NCBI RefSeq assembly: GCF_004027225.2
Contig: NW_022651106.1
Location: 186,001 to 250,000 of the forward strand
Source of the DNA: Strigops habroptila
Taxonomy: Eukaryota; Chordata; Aves; Psittaciformes; Psittacidae
DNA length: 64,000 nt
Reading direction: 5' to 3'
Position numbers and translations under genes: made by a program. Positions within the stretch are counted from its first letter, which is position 1. Every line of letters begins with the position of its first letter. The notes beneath the pieces were generated by a model. That model was not told the origin of the DNA and ran no database searches. It was given only the letters and a program-made list of their open reading frames with translations. Shown here one piece after another: positions 1 to 10,649 of this stretch.

Positions 1-46
1 CACCAAGGCCATCGCCATGAGCCAACCCCTTGTGCTGTGTCACTAA
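1..46 (+). pseudogene. VH-type segment, 3' tail only (V1)
   Basis: The first 46 bases match the tail that ends several complete segments here, from a GGCACCAAGGCCATCGCC-like block to the stop of a ...PLVLCH reading. The window therefore opens inside a plus-strand VH pseudo-segment whose framework and CDRs lie to the left. Seen directly by comparison with 1890-1936 and, inverted, 7552-7600. Confidence 0.75.
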
Positions 47-438
47 ATCCCCCCCAGAAACCTTCACCCAGCCCAGAGCCTTGAGCCAAACCTCACCCAT
101 TGGCCCCAAACCTCGCCCCTTGGCGCCAAATGGCCACAATTCACCTCAGGGCTTGGCTCTTTGGCCCGAATCTCAACTATTTTGGGCACAAATCGCAACT
201 ATTTGCTCCAAATCTCAAATATTTGCCTCAAACTTTGGTCTTTTGCACCAAATCTTGACTGTTTGACCCCAAACTGAACAGGTTTTACGTCGAGGCGAGA
301 ATCACGCCAAAGAGCCAAGCCCTGAGGTGAATTGTGGCCATTTGGGGCTAATAGCCAAGGTTTGGGGCCAATGGCCAAGGTTTGAGGCCAATAGCCGAGG
401 TTTGGGGCAAAACCAGTTGATCCTTGAGACAAAAGCAG

Positions 439-747
439 TCAAGGTTTTGGGCAACCTCTTGTGACGTTGGTGCCACTATAAGCAGCACTATAACCACCAC
501 GAGCTCTCTTCGTGCAGTAGTAGGTGGCCGTGTCCTCGGTCGTGAGGCTGCTCATCTGCAGCGTGACCGTGCTCTGGGAGGTGTCCCTGGAGATGGTGAA
601 GCGACCCTGCACCGATGGCGCGTACTTGGTGTAACCATCACTGTCAATGGTTGCGACCCATTCGAGCCCCTGCCCTGGTGCTTGTCGCACCCATTCCATT
701 GCGTAGCTGCTGAAGGTGAAGCCCGAGGCCTTGCAGAGGAGCCTCAT
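439..747 (-). pseudogene. VH-type pseudo-segment V2, 5'-truncated, D-like fused
   Basis: An immunoglobulin V domain reads openly from late framework 1 ([17 protein letters not shown]) through CDR1 SYAMEW, FR2 [17 protein letters not shown]2 [12 protein letters not shown]3 [17 protein letters not shown] and TYYC. A glycine/tyrosine/serine-rich D-like stretch [14 protein letters not shown] follows, then the tail [11 protein letters not shown]. Early FR1 and the leader exon are absent. No heptamer-spacer-nonamer was recognised after the final Cys. As in chicken pseudo-VH genes, it could donate CDR sequence by gene conversion but not rearrange itself; that role is inferred. Confidence 0.8.
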
Positions 748-934
748 GGACTCACCAGTGCTGAAGGGTCACGATTTGGAGCAGAAATGGTCAAACTTGG
801 GGCAAAGAGTTGAAAAAGTCCCATTTTGGGGTTGAACCACTTGAGATCTTGGTCAAAGAGCCGAGACCTGAGGTCAGTTGTGGCCGTTTGGGGCCAATGG
901 GTGAGGTTTGGGGCCAATGGGTGAGGTTTGGGTC

Positions 935-966
935 AGGATCCGGCTTCACCTTCAGTGACAGGGCTT
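935..966 (+). pseudogene. VH micro-relic (end of FR1 and CDR1 only)
   Basis: Inside the minisatellite a short stretch translates as GSGFTFSDR, the FR1/CDR1 junction of a VH domain, and then breaks off into array sequence. An inverted copy lies at about 6653-6684. The fragment has the same GYTF/GFTFSD form as V9 and V13. Confidence 0.55.
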
Positions 967-1500
967 GACTCTCTGACCCAAATCTCCCCTGGTTTCACCC
1001 CACACCTCATCCATTCCCACTGGATTTCAAGCAGTTTTGCCCTAAACATCAACTGTTTGCCTCAAATGCCACCGATTTGGCCCCAGTCTTGACCCTGGTG
1101 CAGAAATCTCAACAATTGACCTCAAATCTTGATCTTTGGACCTCAAAATCAACTCTTTTGCCCCAAAAATCACCCATTTGCACTAAATACCAACCCTTCA
1201 CCACAAAACTAAACCTTTTGTTTGCCCCAAATCTCAAATATTTGCCATGAAAATTCGACATTTTCACTAAATCTCAACAATTTGCACCAAATCTTGAGTC
1301 TTCGCCCCAAATTTGACTGTTTCTGCTCCAAATTCTGACTATATTCACTAAATCTCCACAGCTTTCACCCCAAACCTCTCCCATTGGGTTCCTGTGGGCC
1401 CTTTCCCATAGACACGGTGCCACCATCACCCCCCAGGTAGGACCTGGCCCCATCCTGCTGGGGTGAGGACCACGGCGCTGCCCAGGAACCCATTGACTCA

Positions 1501-1936
1501 ATGGGGTCTTCTTCTCCATCCATAGGTCTCTGGGCGGCCGTGACGCTGGTGGAGACCGGAGGTGACCTCCAGAGCCCTGGTGGGTCCCTGACGCTCGTCT
1601 GCAAGGCCTCGGGCTTCACCCTCAGCAGCTACAACATGGAATGGGTGCGACAAGCACCAGGGCAGGGGCTCGAGTTCGTCGCAGAAATTACCAGTAGTGG
1701 TGGTAGCACCTATTGACACCAGTGGTGGTTACACCGAGTACGCGCCATCGGTGCAGGGTCGCTTCACCATCTCCAGGGACACCTCCCAGAGCACGGTCAC
1801 GCTGCAGATGAGCAGCCTCACGACCGAGGACACGGCCACCTACTACTGCGCGAAGAGTGCTTATGGTGGTAGTGCTGGTACTTATGGTGGCCCCAAGGGC
1901 ATCGCCATGAGCCGACCCCTTGTGCTGTGTCACTAA
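1501..1936 (+). pseudogene. VH-type pseudo-segment V3 with duplicated CDR2, D-like fused
   Basis: A 3' splice site (TCCATCCATAG) precedes a V exon beginning near 1526: [21 protein letters not shown]1 Cys, CDR1 SYNMEW, FR2 [16 protein letters not shown]2 is present twice in a row, [10 protein letters not shown] then [10 protein letters not shown], and the second copy is in another frame so a stop falls at the junction. FR3 then runs to TYYC and a fused D-like [14 protein letters not shown], with a type-A tail ending PLVLCH. No convincing leader exon or RSS is visible. About 100 bp upstream a CCCCCCAG|GTAGGA motif may be a decayed leader-exon donor. Confidence 0.8.
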
Positions 1937-3561
1937 ATCCCCCCCAGAAACCTTCACCCAGCCCAGAGCCTTGAGCCAAACCTCACCCATTGGCCCCAAA
2001 CCTCGGCCCTTGGCCCCAAATGGCCACAATTCACCTCAGGGCTTGGCTCTTTGACCCGAATCTCAACTGTTTTGGACCCAAATCGCAACTATTTGCTCCG
2101 AATTCCACCTATTTGCCCCAAATCACAACCCTTTGCCTCAAACCTCGGCCATTGGCACCAAATATCTTCAGGTTGACCCCAAACTCAACAGGTTTTACCT
2201 CAGAACTCTTGTCCATTGGCATCAAACCTTCACCATTGCCCCCAAACCTCAACCGCTGGCCTCAAGTTTCAACTCTTTGCCCTGAAACTTGACCATTTTC
2301 AATCAATTCTGAACTGGTTTTGCTCCAAACCTCATCCTTCTCCACTGAATTTCAACCATTCACCCCAAACTCACCCATTTGTGCCCCAAACCTCAATGGT
2401 TTGCCTCAAATCTCAATGGTTCGCCTTAAATGTGGACACTTGGAGGCCAAATCTCAACCATTTACCTCAAATCTTGATCCTTTGACCTCAAAATCAAAAG
2501 GTTTGCCCCAAAACTCACCCATTTGCACTAAATATCAACCCTTTACCACAACCCTCAACCACTTTTGCTCCAAACATCAAATCTTTGACCTAAAATTGGA
2601 CCATTTCCACTAAATCTCAAAAATTTGCTTCAAATCCTTAGCCTTTATGCCCAAATCTCAACAATTCACCCCAAATCTTGACCCTTTATGCCCAAATCTC
2701 AACAATATGCACCAAATCTTGACTCTTTGCCTCAAATTCCACCGTTTCTGACCCAAATCTTCACCATTGGCCCCAAATCTCCACAGGTTTCACCCCAAAC
2801 CTCTCCCTTTGGGTTCCTGTGGGGCCTTTCCCATAGACACGGCACCACCATCACCCCCCAGGTAGGACCTGGCCCCATCCTGCTGGGGTGAGGACCACGG
2901 CGCTGCCCAGGAACCCATTGACTCAATGGGATCTTGGCCGCAAGTTTCAATTGTTCGCCCTAAAACTTGACCATTTTGGATCAATTCTCAACTGCTTTTG
3001 CCCCAAACCTCGTCCTTCTCCACTGAATTTCAACCATTCACCCCAAACTCACCCATTATTGCCACAAACCTCAACAATTTGCCCCAAATCTAAATGGTTC
3101 ACCTTAAATGTGAACCCTTGGAGGCCAAATCTCAACCATTTACCTCAAATCCTGACCCTTTATGCCCAAAATCAACATTTTTGCCTCAAAACTTGACTGT
3201 TCACACTGAATATCAACCCTTTACCACAAACCTCAACCACTTTTGCTCCAAACATCAAATCTTTGACCTAAAATTGGACCATTTCCACTAAATCTCAACA
3301 ATTTGCCTCAAAACTTGACCCTTTATGCCCAAATCTCAACAATTTGCACCAAATCTTGACCCTTTGCCCCAAATTTCACTGTTTCTGACCCAAATCTTCA
3401 CCATTGGCCCCAAATCTCCACAGCTTTCACCCCAAACCTCTCCCATTGGTCACTATGGGCCCTTTCCCATAGACACGGTGCCACCATCACCCCCCAGGTA
3501 GGACCTGGCCCCATCCTGCTGGGGTGAGGACCACGGCGCTGCCCAGGAACCCATTGACTCA
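1937..3561. repeat. Minisatellite spacer between V3 and V4, with an upstream-flank relic
   Basis: This 1.6 kb is C-rich array on the plus strand. At about 2760-2935 it contains the flank that normally precedes a V exon (the CCACCATCACCCCCCAGGTAG block and CCCATTGACTCAATGGG). It breaks off at 2930 exactly where a V exon should start and passes into array. The inverted partner at 4690 still leads into V5, so a V exon was probably lost or replaced here. Confidence 0.6.
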
Positions 3562-3993
3562 ATGGGGTCTTCTTCTCCATCCATAGGTCTCCGGGCGGCC
3601 GTGACGCTGGTGGAGACCGGAGGTGACCTCCAGAGCCCTGGTGGGTCCCTGACGCTCGTCTGCAAGGCCTCGGGCTTCACCCTCAGCAGCTACAGCATGG
3701 AATGGGTGCGACAAGCACCAGGGCAGGGGCTCGAGTTCGTCGCAGAAATTACCAGTAGTGGTGGTAGCACCTAATGACACCAGTGGTGCTACCACCTACT
3801 ACGCGCCATCGGTGCAGGGTCGCTTCACCATCTCCAGGGACACCTCCCAGAGCACGGTCACGCTGCAGATGAGCAGCCTCACGACCGAGGACACGGCCAC
3901 CTACTACTGCGTGAAGAGAGCTGGTGGTGGTTATTATGGTGCTGGTGCTGGTGCTTATGGTGGCACCAACGTCACAAGAGGTTGCCCAAAACC
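3562..3993 (+). pseudogene. VH-type pseudo-segment V4, duplicated CDR2, type-B tail (chimera)
   Basis: The 5' half is of the V3 type, with the same splice acceptor, FR1 [16 protein letters not shown] and a duplicated CDR2 ([10 protein letters not shown], then [10 protein letters not shown] in another frame). CDR1 is SYSMEW. FR3 ends YYCVK with a long D-like [16 protein letters not shown]. The tail is not the ...PLVLCH type of other CDR2-duplicated segments but the [11 protein letters not shown] type of V2, V7, V10 and V14. The segment looks like a recombinant between the two classes. Confidence 0.75.
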
Positions 3994-4387
3994 TGGACTG
4001 CTTTTGTCTCAAGGATCAACTGGTTTTGCCCCAAACCTCGGCCATTGGCCCCAAACCTCACCCATTGGCCCCAAATCTCGGCCATTGGCCCCACATGGCC
4101 ACAATTCACCTCAGGGCTTGGCTCTTTGACCTGATTCTCAACCATTTTGGACCCAAATCTCAACTATTTGCTCCAAACCTGGGCCATTGGCAACAAATAT
4201 CTCCAGTTTGACCCCAACTCAACAGGTTTCACCTCAGAACTGTTGTCCATTGGCACCCAACCTCCGCCATTTGCCCAAAGCCCCAAGGGTTCGCCCCAAG
4301 TATCGACCAGTGTTGTCCCAAATCTCACCCGGTTTCACCCCAAATCTCAACCATTCGCCTCAAATCTTGTCCCTCGGTGCCCAAATC
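3994..4387. repeat. Minisatellite spacer at the palindrome centre
   Basis: C-rich array follows V4. It includes TTGACCCCAACTCAACAGG and CCCAAAGCCCCAAGGGTTCG stretches that recur almost unchanged at 13924-14394 after V14. No gene is visible. Confidence 0.7.
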
Positions 4388-4711
4388 TCAACAATTCACC
4401 TCATATCTTGAGCCTTTGCCCTGAACTTCGACCATTTCTGCCCCAAATCTGGGTAGAAATGGTTGAGGTTTGGGGTGACCCTTCACCGATGGCACGTACC
4501 TGGTGTAAGCACCATTGTAGCTAATGCCTGCGACGAACTCGAGCCCCTGCCCTGGTGCTTGTCGTGCCCATTCCATGCCGTAGCTGCTGAGGGTGAAGCC
4601 CGAGGCCTTGCAGACGAGCGTCAGGGACCCACCAGGGCTCTGGAGGTCACCTCCGGTCTCCACCAGCGTCACGGCCGCCCGGAGACCTATGGATGGAGAA
4701 GAAGACCCCAT
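4388..4711 (-). pseudogene. VH-type pseudo-segment V5, truncated after CDR2
   Basis: It reads from the splice-acceptor flank at 4711 through [22 protein letters not shown]1 SYGMEW, FR2 [13 protein letters not shown] and a single CDR2 [17 protein letters not shown]. It then leaves the V domain and enters array (HPKPQPFLP...). FR3, the second Cys and D-like sequence are missing. Its CDR2 is not duplicated, unlike V3, V4, V6, V8, V11 and V12. Confidence 0.75.
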
Positions 4712-5679
4712 TGAGTCAATGGGTTCCTGGGCAGCGCCGTGGTCCTCACCCCAGCAGGATGGGGCCAGGTCCTACCTGGGGGGTGATGGTGGCACCGTGT
4801 CTATGGGAAAGGGCCCACAGGAACCCAATGGGAGAGGTTTGGGGTGAAAGCTGTGGAGATTTGGGGCCAATGGTGAAGATTTGGGTCAGAAACACTCAAA
4901 TTAGGGGCAAAGGGTCCAAACTTGTGAATATTGTTGAGATTTGGGCATAAAGGGTCAAGTTTTGAGGCAAATTGTTGAGATTTAGTGGAAATGGTCCAAT
5001 TTTAGGTCAAAGATTTGATGTTTGGAGCAAAAGTGGTTGAGGGTTGTGGTAAAGGGTTGATATTCAGTGCAAACGGTCAAGATTTGAGGCAAAAATGTTG
5101 ATTTTGGGGCATAAAGGGTCAGGATTTGAGGTAAATGGTTGAGATTTGGCCTCCAAGTATCCACATTTATGGCAAACCATTGAGATTTGGAGCAAATTGT
5201 TGAGGTTTCAGGCAAAAATGGGTGAGTTTGGGGTGAATGGTTGAAATTCAGTGGAGAAGGACGAGGTTTGGGGCAAAAGCAGTTGAGAATTGATCCAAAA
5301 TGGTCAAGTTATAGGGCAAACAATTGAAACTTGTGGCCAATGGTTGAGGTTTGAGGCCAGTGGTTGAGGTTTAAGGGCAATGGTGAAGGTTTGGTGCCAA
5401 TGGACAAGAGTTCTGAGGTAAAACCTGTTGAGTTTGGGGTGAACCTGAAGATATTTGGCGCCAATGGCCAAGGTTTGAGGCAAAGGGTTGAGATTTGGGC
5501 CAAATAGTTGAGACTTGGAGCCAATAGTTGCGATTTGGGTCCAAAATGGTTGAGATTCAGGCCAAAGAGCCAAGCCCTGAGGTGAATTGTGGCCATTTGG
5601 GGCCAAGGGCCGAGGTTTGGGGCCAATGGGTGAGGTTTGGCTCAAGGCTCTGGGCTGGGTGAAGGTTTCTGGGGGGGAT
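4712..5679. repeat. Minisatellite spacer between V5 and V6
   Basis: G-rich array on the plus strand, the inverted counterpart of 1937-2930. Landmarks such as AACCTGTTGAGTTTGGGG and CCTGAAGATATTTGG near 5420-5455 mirror 2150-2195. No gene is visible. Confidence 0.75.
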
Positions 5680-6118
5680 TTAGTGACACAGCACAAGGGG
5701 TTGGCTCATGGCGATGGCCTTGGTGCCACCATAAGCAGCACCACCAGCACCACCACTACCAGCATCCTTCGCGCAGTAGTAGGTGGCCGTGTCGTCAGTC
5801 GTGAGGCTGCTCATCTGCAGCGTGACCGTGCTCTGGGAGTTGTCCCTGGAGATGGTGAAGCGACCCTGCACCGATGCCGCGTATCCGGTGGTACCAGCAT
5901 TGACATTAATAGGTGCCACCACCACTGTAAATGCTTGCGACGAACTCGAGCCCCTGCCCTGGTGCTTGTCGCGCCCATCCCATGCCGTAGCTGCTGAGGG
6001 TGAAGCCCGAGGCCTTGCAGACGAGCGTCAGGGACCCACCAGGGCTCTGGAGGTCACCTCCGGTCTCCACCAGCGTCACGGCCGCCCGGAGACCTATGGA
6101 TGGAGAAGAAGACCCCAT
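5680..6118 (-). pseudogene. VH-type pseudo-segment V6 with duplicated CDR2, D-like fused
   Basis: Palindrome partner of V3. It has FR1 [19 protein letters not shown]1 SYGMGW, FR2 [13 protein letters not shown], first CDR2 SIYSGGGTY, second CDR2 [10 protein letters not shown] in a shifted frame, FR3 [17 protein letters not shown] and TYYC. The D-like part is [16 protein letters not shown] with a type-A tail. All three CDRs differ from V3 while the frameworks hardly differ, which fits a gene-conversion donor. Confidence 0.8.
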
Positions 6119-6871
6119 TGAGTCAATGGGTTCCTGGGCAGCGCCGTGGTCCTCACCCCAGCAGGATGGGGCCAGGTCCTACCTGGGGGGTGATGGTGGC
6201 ACCGTGTCTATGGGAAAGGGCCCACAGGAACCCAATGGGAGAGGTTTGGGGTAAAACCTCTGGAGATTTAGTGAATATAGTCAGAATTTGGAGCAGAAAC
6301 AGTCAAATTTGGGGCAAAGACTCAAGATTTGGTGCAAATTGTTGAGATTTAGTGAAAATGTCGAATTTTCATGGCAAATATTTGAGATTTGGGGCAAACA
6401 AAAGGTTTAGTTTTGTGGTAAAGGGTTGGTATTTAGTGCAAATGGGTGATTTTTGGGGCAAAACAGTTGATTTTGAGGTCCAAAGATCAAGATTTGAGGT
6501 CAATTGTTGAGATTTCTGCACCAGGGTCAAGACTGGGGCCAAATCGGTGACATTTGAGGCAAACAGTTGATGTTTAGGGCAAAACTGCTTGAAATCCAGT
6601 GGGAATGGATGAGGTGTGGGGTGAAACCAGGGGAGATTTGGGTCAGAGAGTCAAGCCCTGTCACTGAAGGTGAATCCGGATCCTGACCCAAACCTCACCC
6701 ATTGGCCCCAAACCTCACCCATTGGCCCCAAACGGCCACAACTGACCTCAGGTCTCGGCTCTTTGACCAAGATCTCAAGTGGTTCAACCCCAAAATGGGA
6801 CTTTTTCAACTCTTTGCCCCAAGTTTGACCATTTCTGCTCCAAATCGTGACCCTTCAGCACTGGTGAGTCC
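6119..6871. repeat. Minisatellite spacer between V6 and V7 with CDR1 relic
   Basis: Near-exact reverse complement of 748-1500. It contains the inverted CDR1 micro-relic at about 6653-6684. No gene is visible. Confidence 0.75.
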
Positions 6872-7180
6872 ATGAGGCTCCTCTGCAAGGCCTCGGGCTT
6901 CACCTTCAGCAGCTACGCAATGCTATGGGTGCGACAAGCACCAGGGCAGGGGCTCGAATGGGTCGCAACCATTGACAATGATGGTGACACCTACTACGCG
7001 CCATCGGTGCAGGGTCGCTTCACCATCTCCAGGGACACCTCCCAGAGCACGGTCACGCTGCAGATGAGCAGCCTCACGACCGACGACACGGCCACCTACT
7101 ACTGCACGAAGAGAGCTCGTGGTGGTTATAGTGCTGCTTGTGGTGGCACCAACGTCACAAGAGGTTGCCCAAAACCTTGA
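6872..7180 (+). pseudogene. VH-type pseudo-segment V7, 5'-truncated, D-like fused
   Basis: Palindrome partner of V2 and of the same class: it begins at [14 protein letters not shown], with CDR1 SYAMLW, CDR2 [10 protein letters not shown] and D-like [14 protein letters not shown] carrying an extra Cys, then the [11 protein letters not shown] tail. It is open throughout, but lacks the leader and early FR1 and shows no RSS. Confidence 0.8.
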
Positions 7181-7551
7181 CTGCTTTTGTCTCAAGGATC
7201 AACTGGTTTTGCCCCAAACCTCGGCCATTGGCCAAAACCTCACCCAGTGGCCCGAAACCTTGGCCATTGGCCCCAAATGGCCACAATTCACCTCAGGGCT
7301 TGGCTCTTTGACCTGATTCTCGCCTCGAGGTAAAACCTGTTCAGTTTGGGGTCAAACAGTCAAGATTTGGTGCAAAAGGCCAAGGTTTGAGGCAAATAGT
7401 TGTGATTTGGGTCCAAAACAGTTGAGATTCGGGTCAAAGAGCCAAGCCCTGAGGTGAATTGTGGCCATTTGGCGCCAAGGGCCGAGGTTTGGGGCCAATG
7501 GGTGAGGTTTGGCTCAAGGCTCTGGGCTGGGTGAAGGTTTCTGGGGGGGAT

Positions 7552-7987
7552 TTAGTGACACAGCACAAGGGGTTGGCTCATGGCGATGGCCTTGGTGCCA
7601 CCATAAGCAGCACCATAACCACTACCATAACTCTTCGCGCAGTAGTAGGTGGCCGTGTCGTCGGTCGTGAGGCTGCTCATCTGCAGCGTTACCGTGCTCT
7701 GGGAGTCGTCCTTGGAGATGGTGAAGCGACCCTCCACCGATGGTGCGTATCTGGTGGTACCACCACTGGTGTCAATAGGTGCTACCATCACCACTGTTAA
7801 TGTGTGCGATGTACTCGAGCCCCTGCCCTGGTGCTTGTCGCACCCATTCCATGCTGTAGCTGCTGAGGGTGAAGCCCGAGGCCTTGCAGACGAGCGTCAG
7901 GGACCCACCAGGGCTCTGGAGGTCACCTCCGGTCTCCACCAGCGTCACGGCCGCCCAGAGACCTATGGATGGAGAAGAAGACCCCAT
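7552..7987 (-). pseudogene. VH-type pseudo-segment V8 with duplicated CDR2, D-like fused
   Basis: FR1 as in V3, CDR1 SYSMEW, FR2 [13 protein letters not shown], first CDR2 [10 protein letters not shown], second CDR2 [10 protein letters not shown] after the shared frame break, FR3 [18 protein letters not shown]-like [14 protein letters not shown], type-A tail. Its left end pairs with V1 across the palindrome. It also recurs as V12 4.09 kb downstream. Confidence 0.8.
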
Positions 7988-9015
7988 TGAGTCAATGGGT
8001 TCCTGGGCAGCGCCGTGGTCCTCACCCCAGCAGGATGGGGCCAGGTCCTACCTGGGGGGTGATGGTGGCGCCGTGTCTATGGGAAAGGGCCCATAGTGAC
8101 CAATGGGAGAGGTTTGCGGTGAAACCTATTGAGATTTGAGGCCAATGGTGAATATTTGGGTCAGAAATGGTGAAATTTGGGGCAAAGGGTCAAGATTTGG
8201 GGCAAATTGTTGAGATTTGGGCATAAAGGGTCTAGATTTGGGGCAAATTGTTGAGATTTGGGCATAAAGGGTCTAGATTTGGGGCAAATTGTTGAGATTT
8301 GGGCATAAAGTGTCAAGTTTTGAGGCAAATTGTTGAGATTTAGTGGAAATGGTCCAATTTTAGGTCAAAGATTTGATGTTTGGAGCAAAAGTGGTTGAGG
8401 TTTGTGCTGAAGGGTTGATATTTAGTGCGAACGGTCAGGTTTTGAGGCAAACCTTTTGATTTTGGGCATAAAGGGTCAAGATTTGAGGTAAATGGTTGAG
8501 ATTTGGCCTCCAAGGGTCCGCACTTAAGGCGAACCATTTAGATTTGGGGCAAATTATTGAGGTTTCGGGCAAAAATGGGTGATTTGGGGTGATTGGTTGA
8601 ATTTTAGTGGATAAGGACAAGGTCTGGGGCAAAACCAGTTGAGAATTGAGCCCAAATGGTCAAGTTTCAGGGCAAAGAGTTGAAACTTGAGGCCAGTGGT
8701 TGAGGTTTGGGGGCAATGGTGAAGGTTTGGTGCCAATGGAGAACAGTTCTGAGGTAAAACCTGTTGAGTTTGGGGTCAAACTGAAGATATTTGTTGCCAA
8801 TGGCCAAGGTTTGAGGTAAATAGTTGAGATTTGGGGCAAATAGTTGGAATTCGGAGCAAATAGTTGCAATTTGGGTCCGAAATGTTTGAGATTTGGGTCA
8901 AAGAGACAAGCCCTGAGGTGAATTGTGGCCATTTGGGGCCAAGGGCCGAGGTTTGGGGCCAATGGGTGAGGTTTGGCTCAAGGCTCTGGGCTGGGTGAAG
9001 GTTTCTGGGGGGGAT
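7988..9015. repeat. Minisatellite spacer with three exact 50-60 bp subrepeats
   Basis: G-rich array. At about 8190-8330 a unit containing GGCAAATTGTTGAGATTTGG and GCATAAAGGGTCTAG is repeated three times almost exactly. The same triple is found at about 12290-12400, 4.1 kb downstream, marking a recent duplication. No gene is visible. Confidence 0.75.
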
Positions 9016-9330
9016 TTAGTGACACAGCACAAGGGGTTGGCTCATGGCGATGGCCTTGGTGTCACCATAAGCAGCACCAGCACCACCACTACCAGCTTCC
9101 TTCGCGCAGTAGTAGGTGGCCGTGTCGTCAGTCGTGAGGCTGCTCATCTGCAGCGTGACCGTGCTCTGGGAGGTGTCCCTGGAGATGGTGAAGCGACCCT
9201 GCACCGATGGCGCGTATCTGGTGGTACCACCACTACTGCTAATGCGTGCGACAAACTCGAGCCCCTGCCCTGGTGCTTGTCGCATCCATCCCAAGCTGTA
9301 GTCACTGAAGGTGTAGCCGGATTCTGACCC
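9016..9330 (-). pseudogene. VH-type pseudo-segment V9, FR1 missing, D-like fused
   Basis: It enters directly from array at [20 protein letters not shown], followed by CDR2 [11 protein letters not shown] (single copy), FR3 [22 protein letters not shown]-like [15 protein letters not shown] and a type-A tail ending PLVLCH. FR1 including its Cys and the leader are absent. The upstream frame GQWVRFG is array translation. The CDR1 class SDYSLG is shared only with V13 and the micro-relics. Confidence 0.75.
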
Positions 9331-9512
9331 AAACCTCACCCATTGGCCCCAAACCTCACCCATTGGCCCCAAACGGCCACAATTCACCTCAGGTCTCAGC
9401 TCTTTGACCAAGATGTCAAGTGGTTCAACCCCAAAATGGGACTTTTTCAGCTCTTTGCCCCAAGTTTGACCATTTCTGCTCCAAATCGTGACCCTTCAGC
9501 ACTGGTGGGTCC

Positions 9513-9821
9513 ATGAGGCTCCTCTGCAAGGCCTCGGGCTTCACCTTCAGCAGCTACGCAATGGGATGGGTGCGACAAGCACCAGGGCAGGGGCTCGAAT
9601 GGGTCGCAACCATTGACAGTGATGGTCACACCAAGTACGCGGCATCGGTGGAGGGTCGCTTCACCATCTCCAGGGACACCTCCCAGAGCACGGTCACGCT
9701 GCAGATGAGCAGCCTCACGACCGAGGACACGGCCACCTACTACTGCGTGAAGGAGTCTGGTAGTGGTTATAGTGCTGCTTATAGTGGCACCAACGTCACA
9801 AGAGGTTGCCCAAAACCTTGA
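9513..9821 (+). pseudogene. VH-type pseudo-segment V10, 5'-truncated, D-like fused
   Basis: Same class as V2 and V7. It starts [14 protein letters not shown], with CDR1 SYAMGW, CDR2 [17 protein letters not shown]-like [14 protein letters not shown] and the [11 protein letters not shown] tail. It is separated from the divergent V9 by only about 180 bp. The reading frame is open, but leader, early FR1 and RSS are missing. Confidence 0.8.
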
Positions 9822-10213
9822 CTGCTTTTGTCTCAAGGATCAACTGGTTTTGCCCCAAACCTCAGCGATTGGCCCCAAACCTTGGCCATTGGCCCCAAAC
9901 CTCACCCATTGGCCCCATATGGCCACGATTCACCTCAGGGCTTGGCTCTTTGACCTGATTCTCATCTCGAGGTAAAACCTGTTCAGTTTGGGGTCAAACA
10001 GTCAAGATTTGGTGCAAAAGGCCTAAGTTTGAGGCAAATATTTGAGATTTGGAGAAAATAGTTGCGATTTGGGTCCAAAATGGTTGAGATTCGGGTCAAA
10101 GAGCCAATCCCTGAGGTGAATTGTGGCCATTTGGGGCCAAGGGCCGAGGTTTGGGGCCAATGGGTGAGGTTTGGCTCAAGGCTCTGGGCTGGGTGAAGGT
10201 TTCTGGGGGGGAT
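9822..10213. repeat. Minisatellite spacer with inversion junction
   Basis: Plus-polarity array changes to minus-polarity array near 9960, at TCTCATCTCGAGGTAAAACC. The same junction occurs at about 7320 and, inverted, near 290. No gene is visible. Confidence 0.65.
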
Positions 10214-10649
10214 TTAGTGACACAGCACAAGGGGTTGGCTCATGGCGATGGCCTTGGTGTCACCATAAGCACCATAATAACCACTACCAGCAACCTTCGC
10301 GCAGTAGTAGGTGGCCGTGTCGTCGGTCGTGAGGCTGCTCATCTGCAGCGTGACCGTGCTCTGGGAGTCGTCCTTGGAGATGGTGAAGCGACCCTGCACC
10401 GATGGCGCGTAGTAGGTGGTAGCACCACTGGTGTCATTAGGTGCTACCACCACTACTGGTAATTTCTGCGACGAACTCGAGCCCCTGCCCTGGTGCTTGT
10501 CGCACCCATTCCATGTTGTAGCTGCTGAGGGTGAAGCCCGAGGCCTTGCAGACGAGCGTCAGGGACCCACCAGGGCTCTGGAGGTCACCTCCGGTCTCCA
10601 CCAGCGTCACGGCCGCCCGGAGACCTATGGATGGAGAAGAAGACCCCAT
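10214..10649 (-). pseudogene. VH-type pseudo-segment V11 with duplicated CDR2, D-like fused
   Basis: CDR1 SYNMEW and first CDR2 EITSSGGST match V3, while the second CDR2 [10 protein letters not shown] matches V4. FR3 is [18 protein letters not shown]-like [14 protein letters not shown], type-A tail. The segment thus mixes variants found singly in V3 and V4, which supports sequence exchange among segments. Frame break at the CDR2 junction as in the others. Confidence 0.8.

Larger units (their letters stand above)
1..7618. repeat. Large palindrome containing VH segments (arms about 1-2930 and 4690-7618)
   Basis: Features on the left recur inverted on the right with nearly constant coordinate sum. 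V2 439-747 pairs with V7 6872-7180 (sum 7619). V3 start 1501 pairs with V6 start 6118 (7619). The CDR1 relic near 950 pairs with one near 6668. The stretch 960-1360 is almost an exact reverse complement of 6240-6660. The constant sum implies few net indels between arms. The central part, about 2930-4690, is not symmetric and holds V4 and V5. The left arm runs off the window. Confidence 0.8.

Noticed and set aside
5587-5997. Antisense ORFs across VH segments ([20 protein letters not shown] and similar)
   Set aside because: They are shadows on the strand opposite the V domain and array, repeated in every segment. The Ig homology lies on the other strand.
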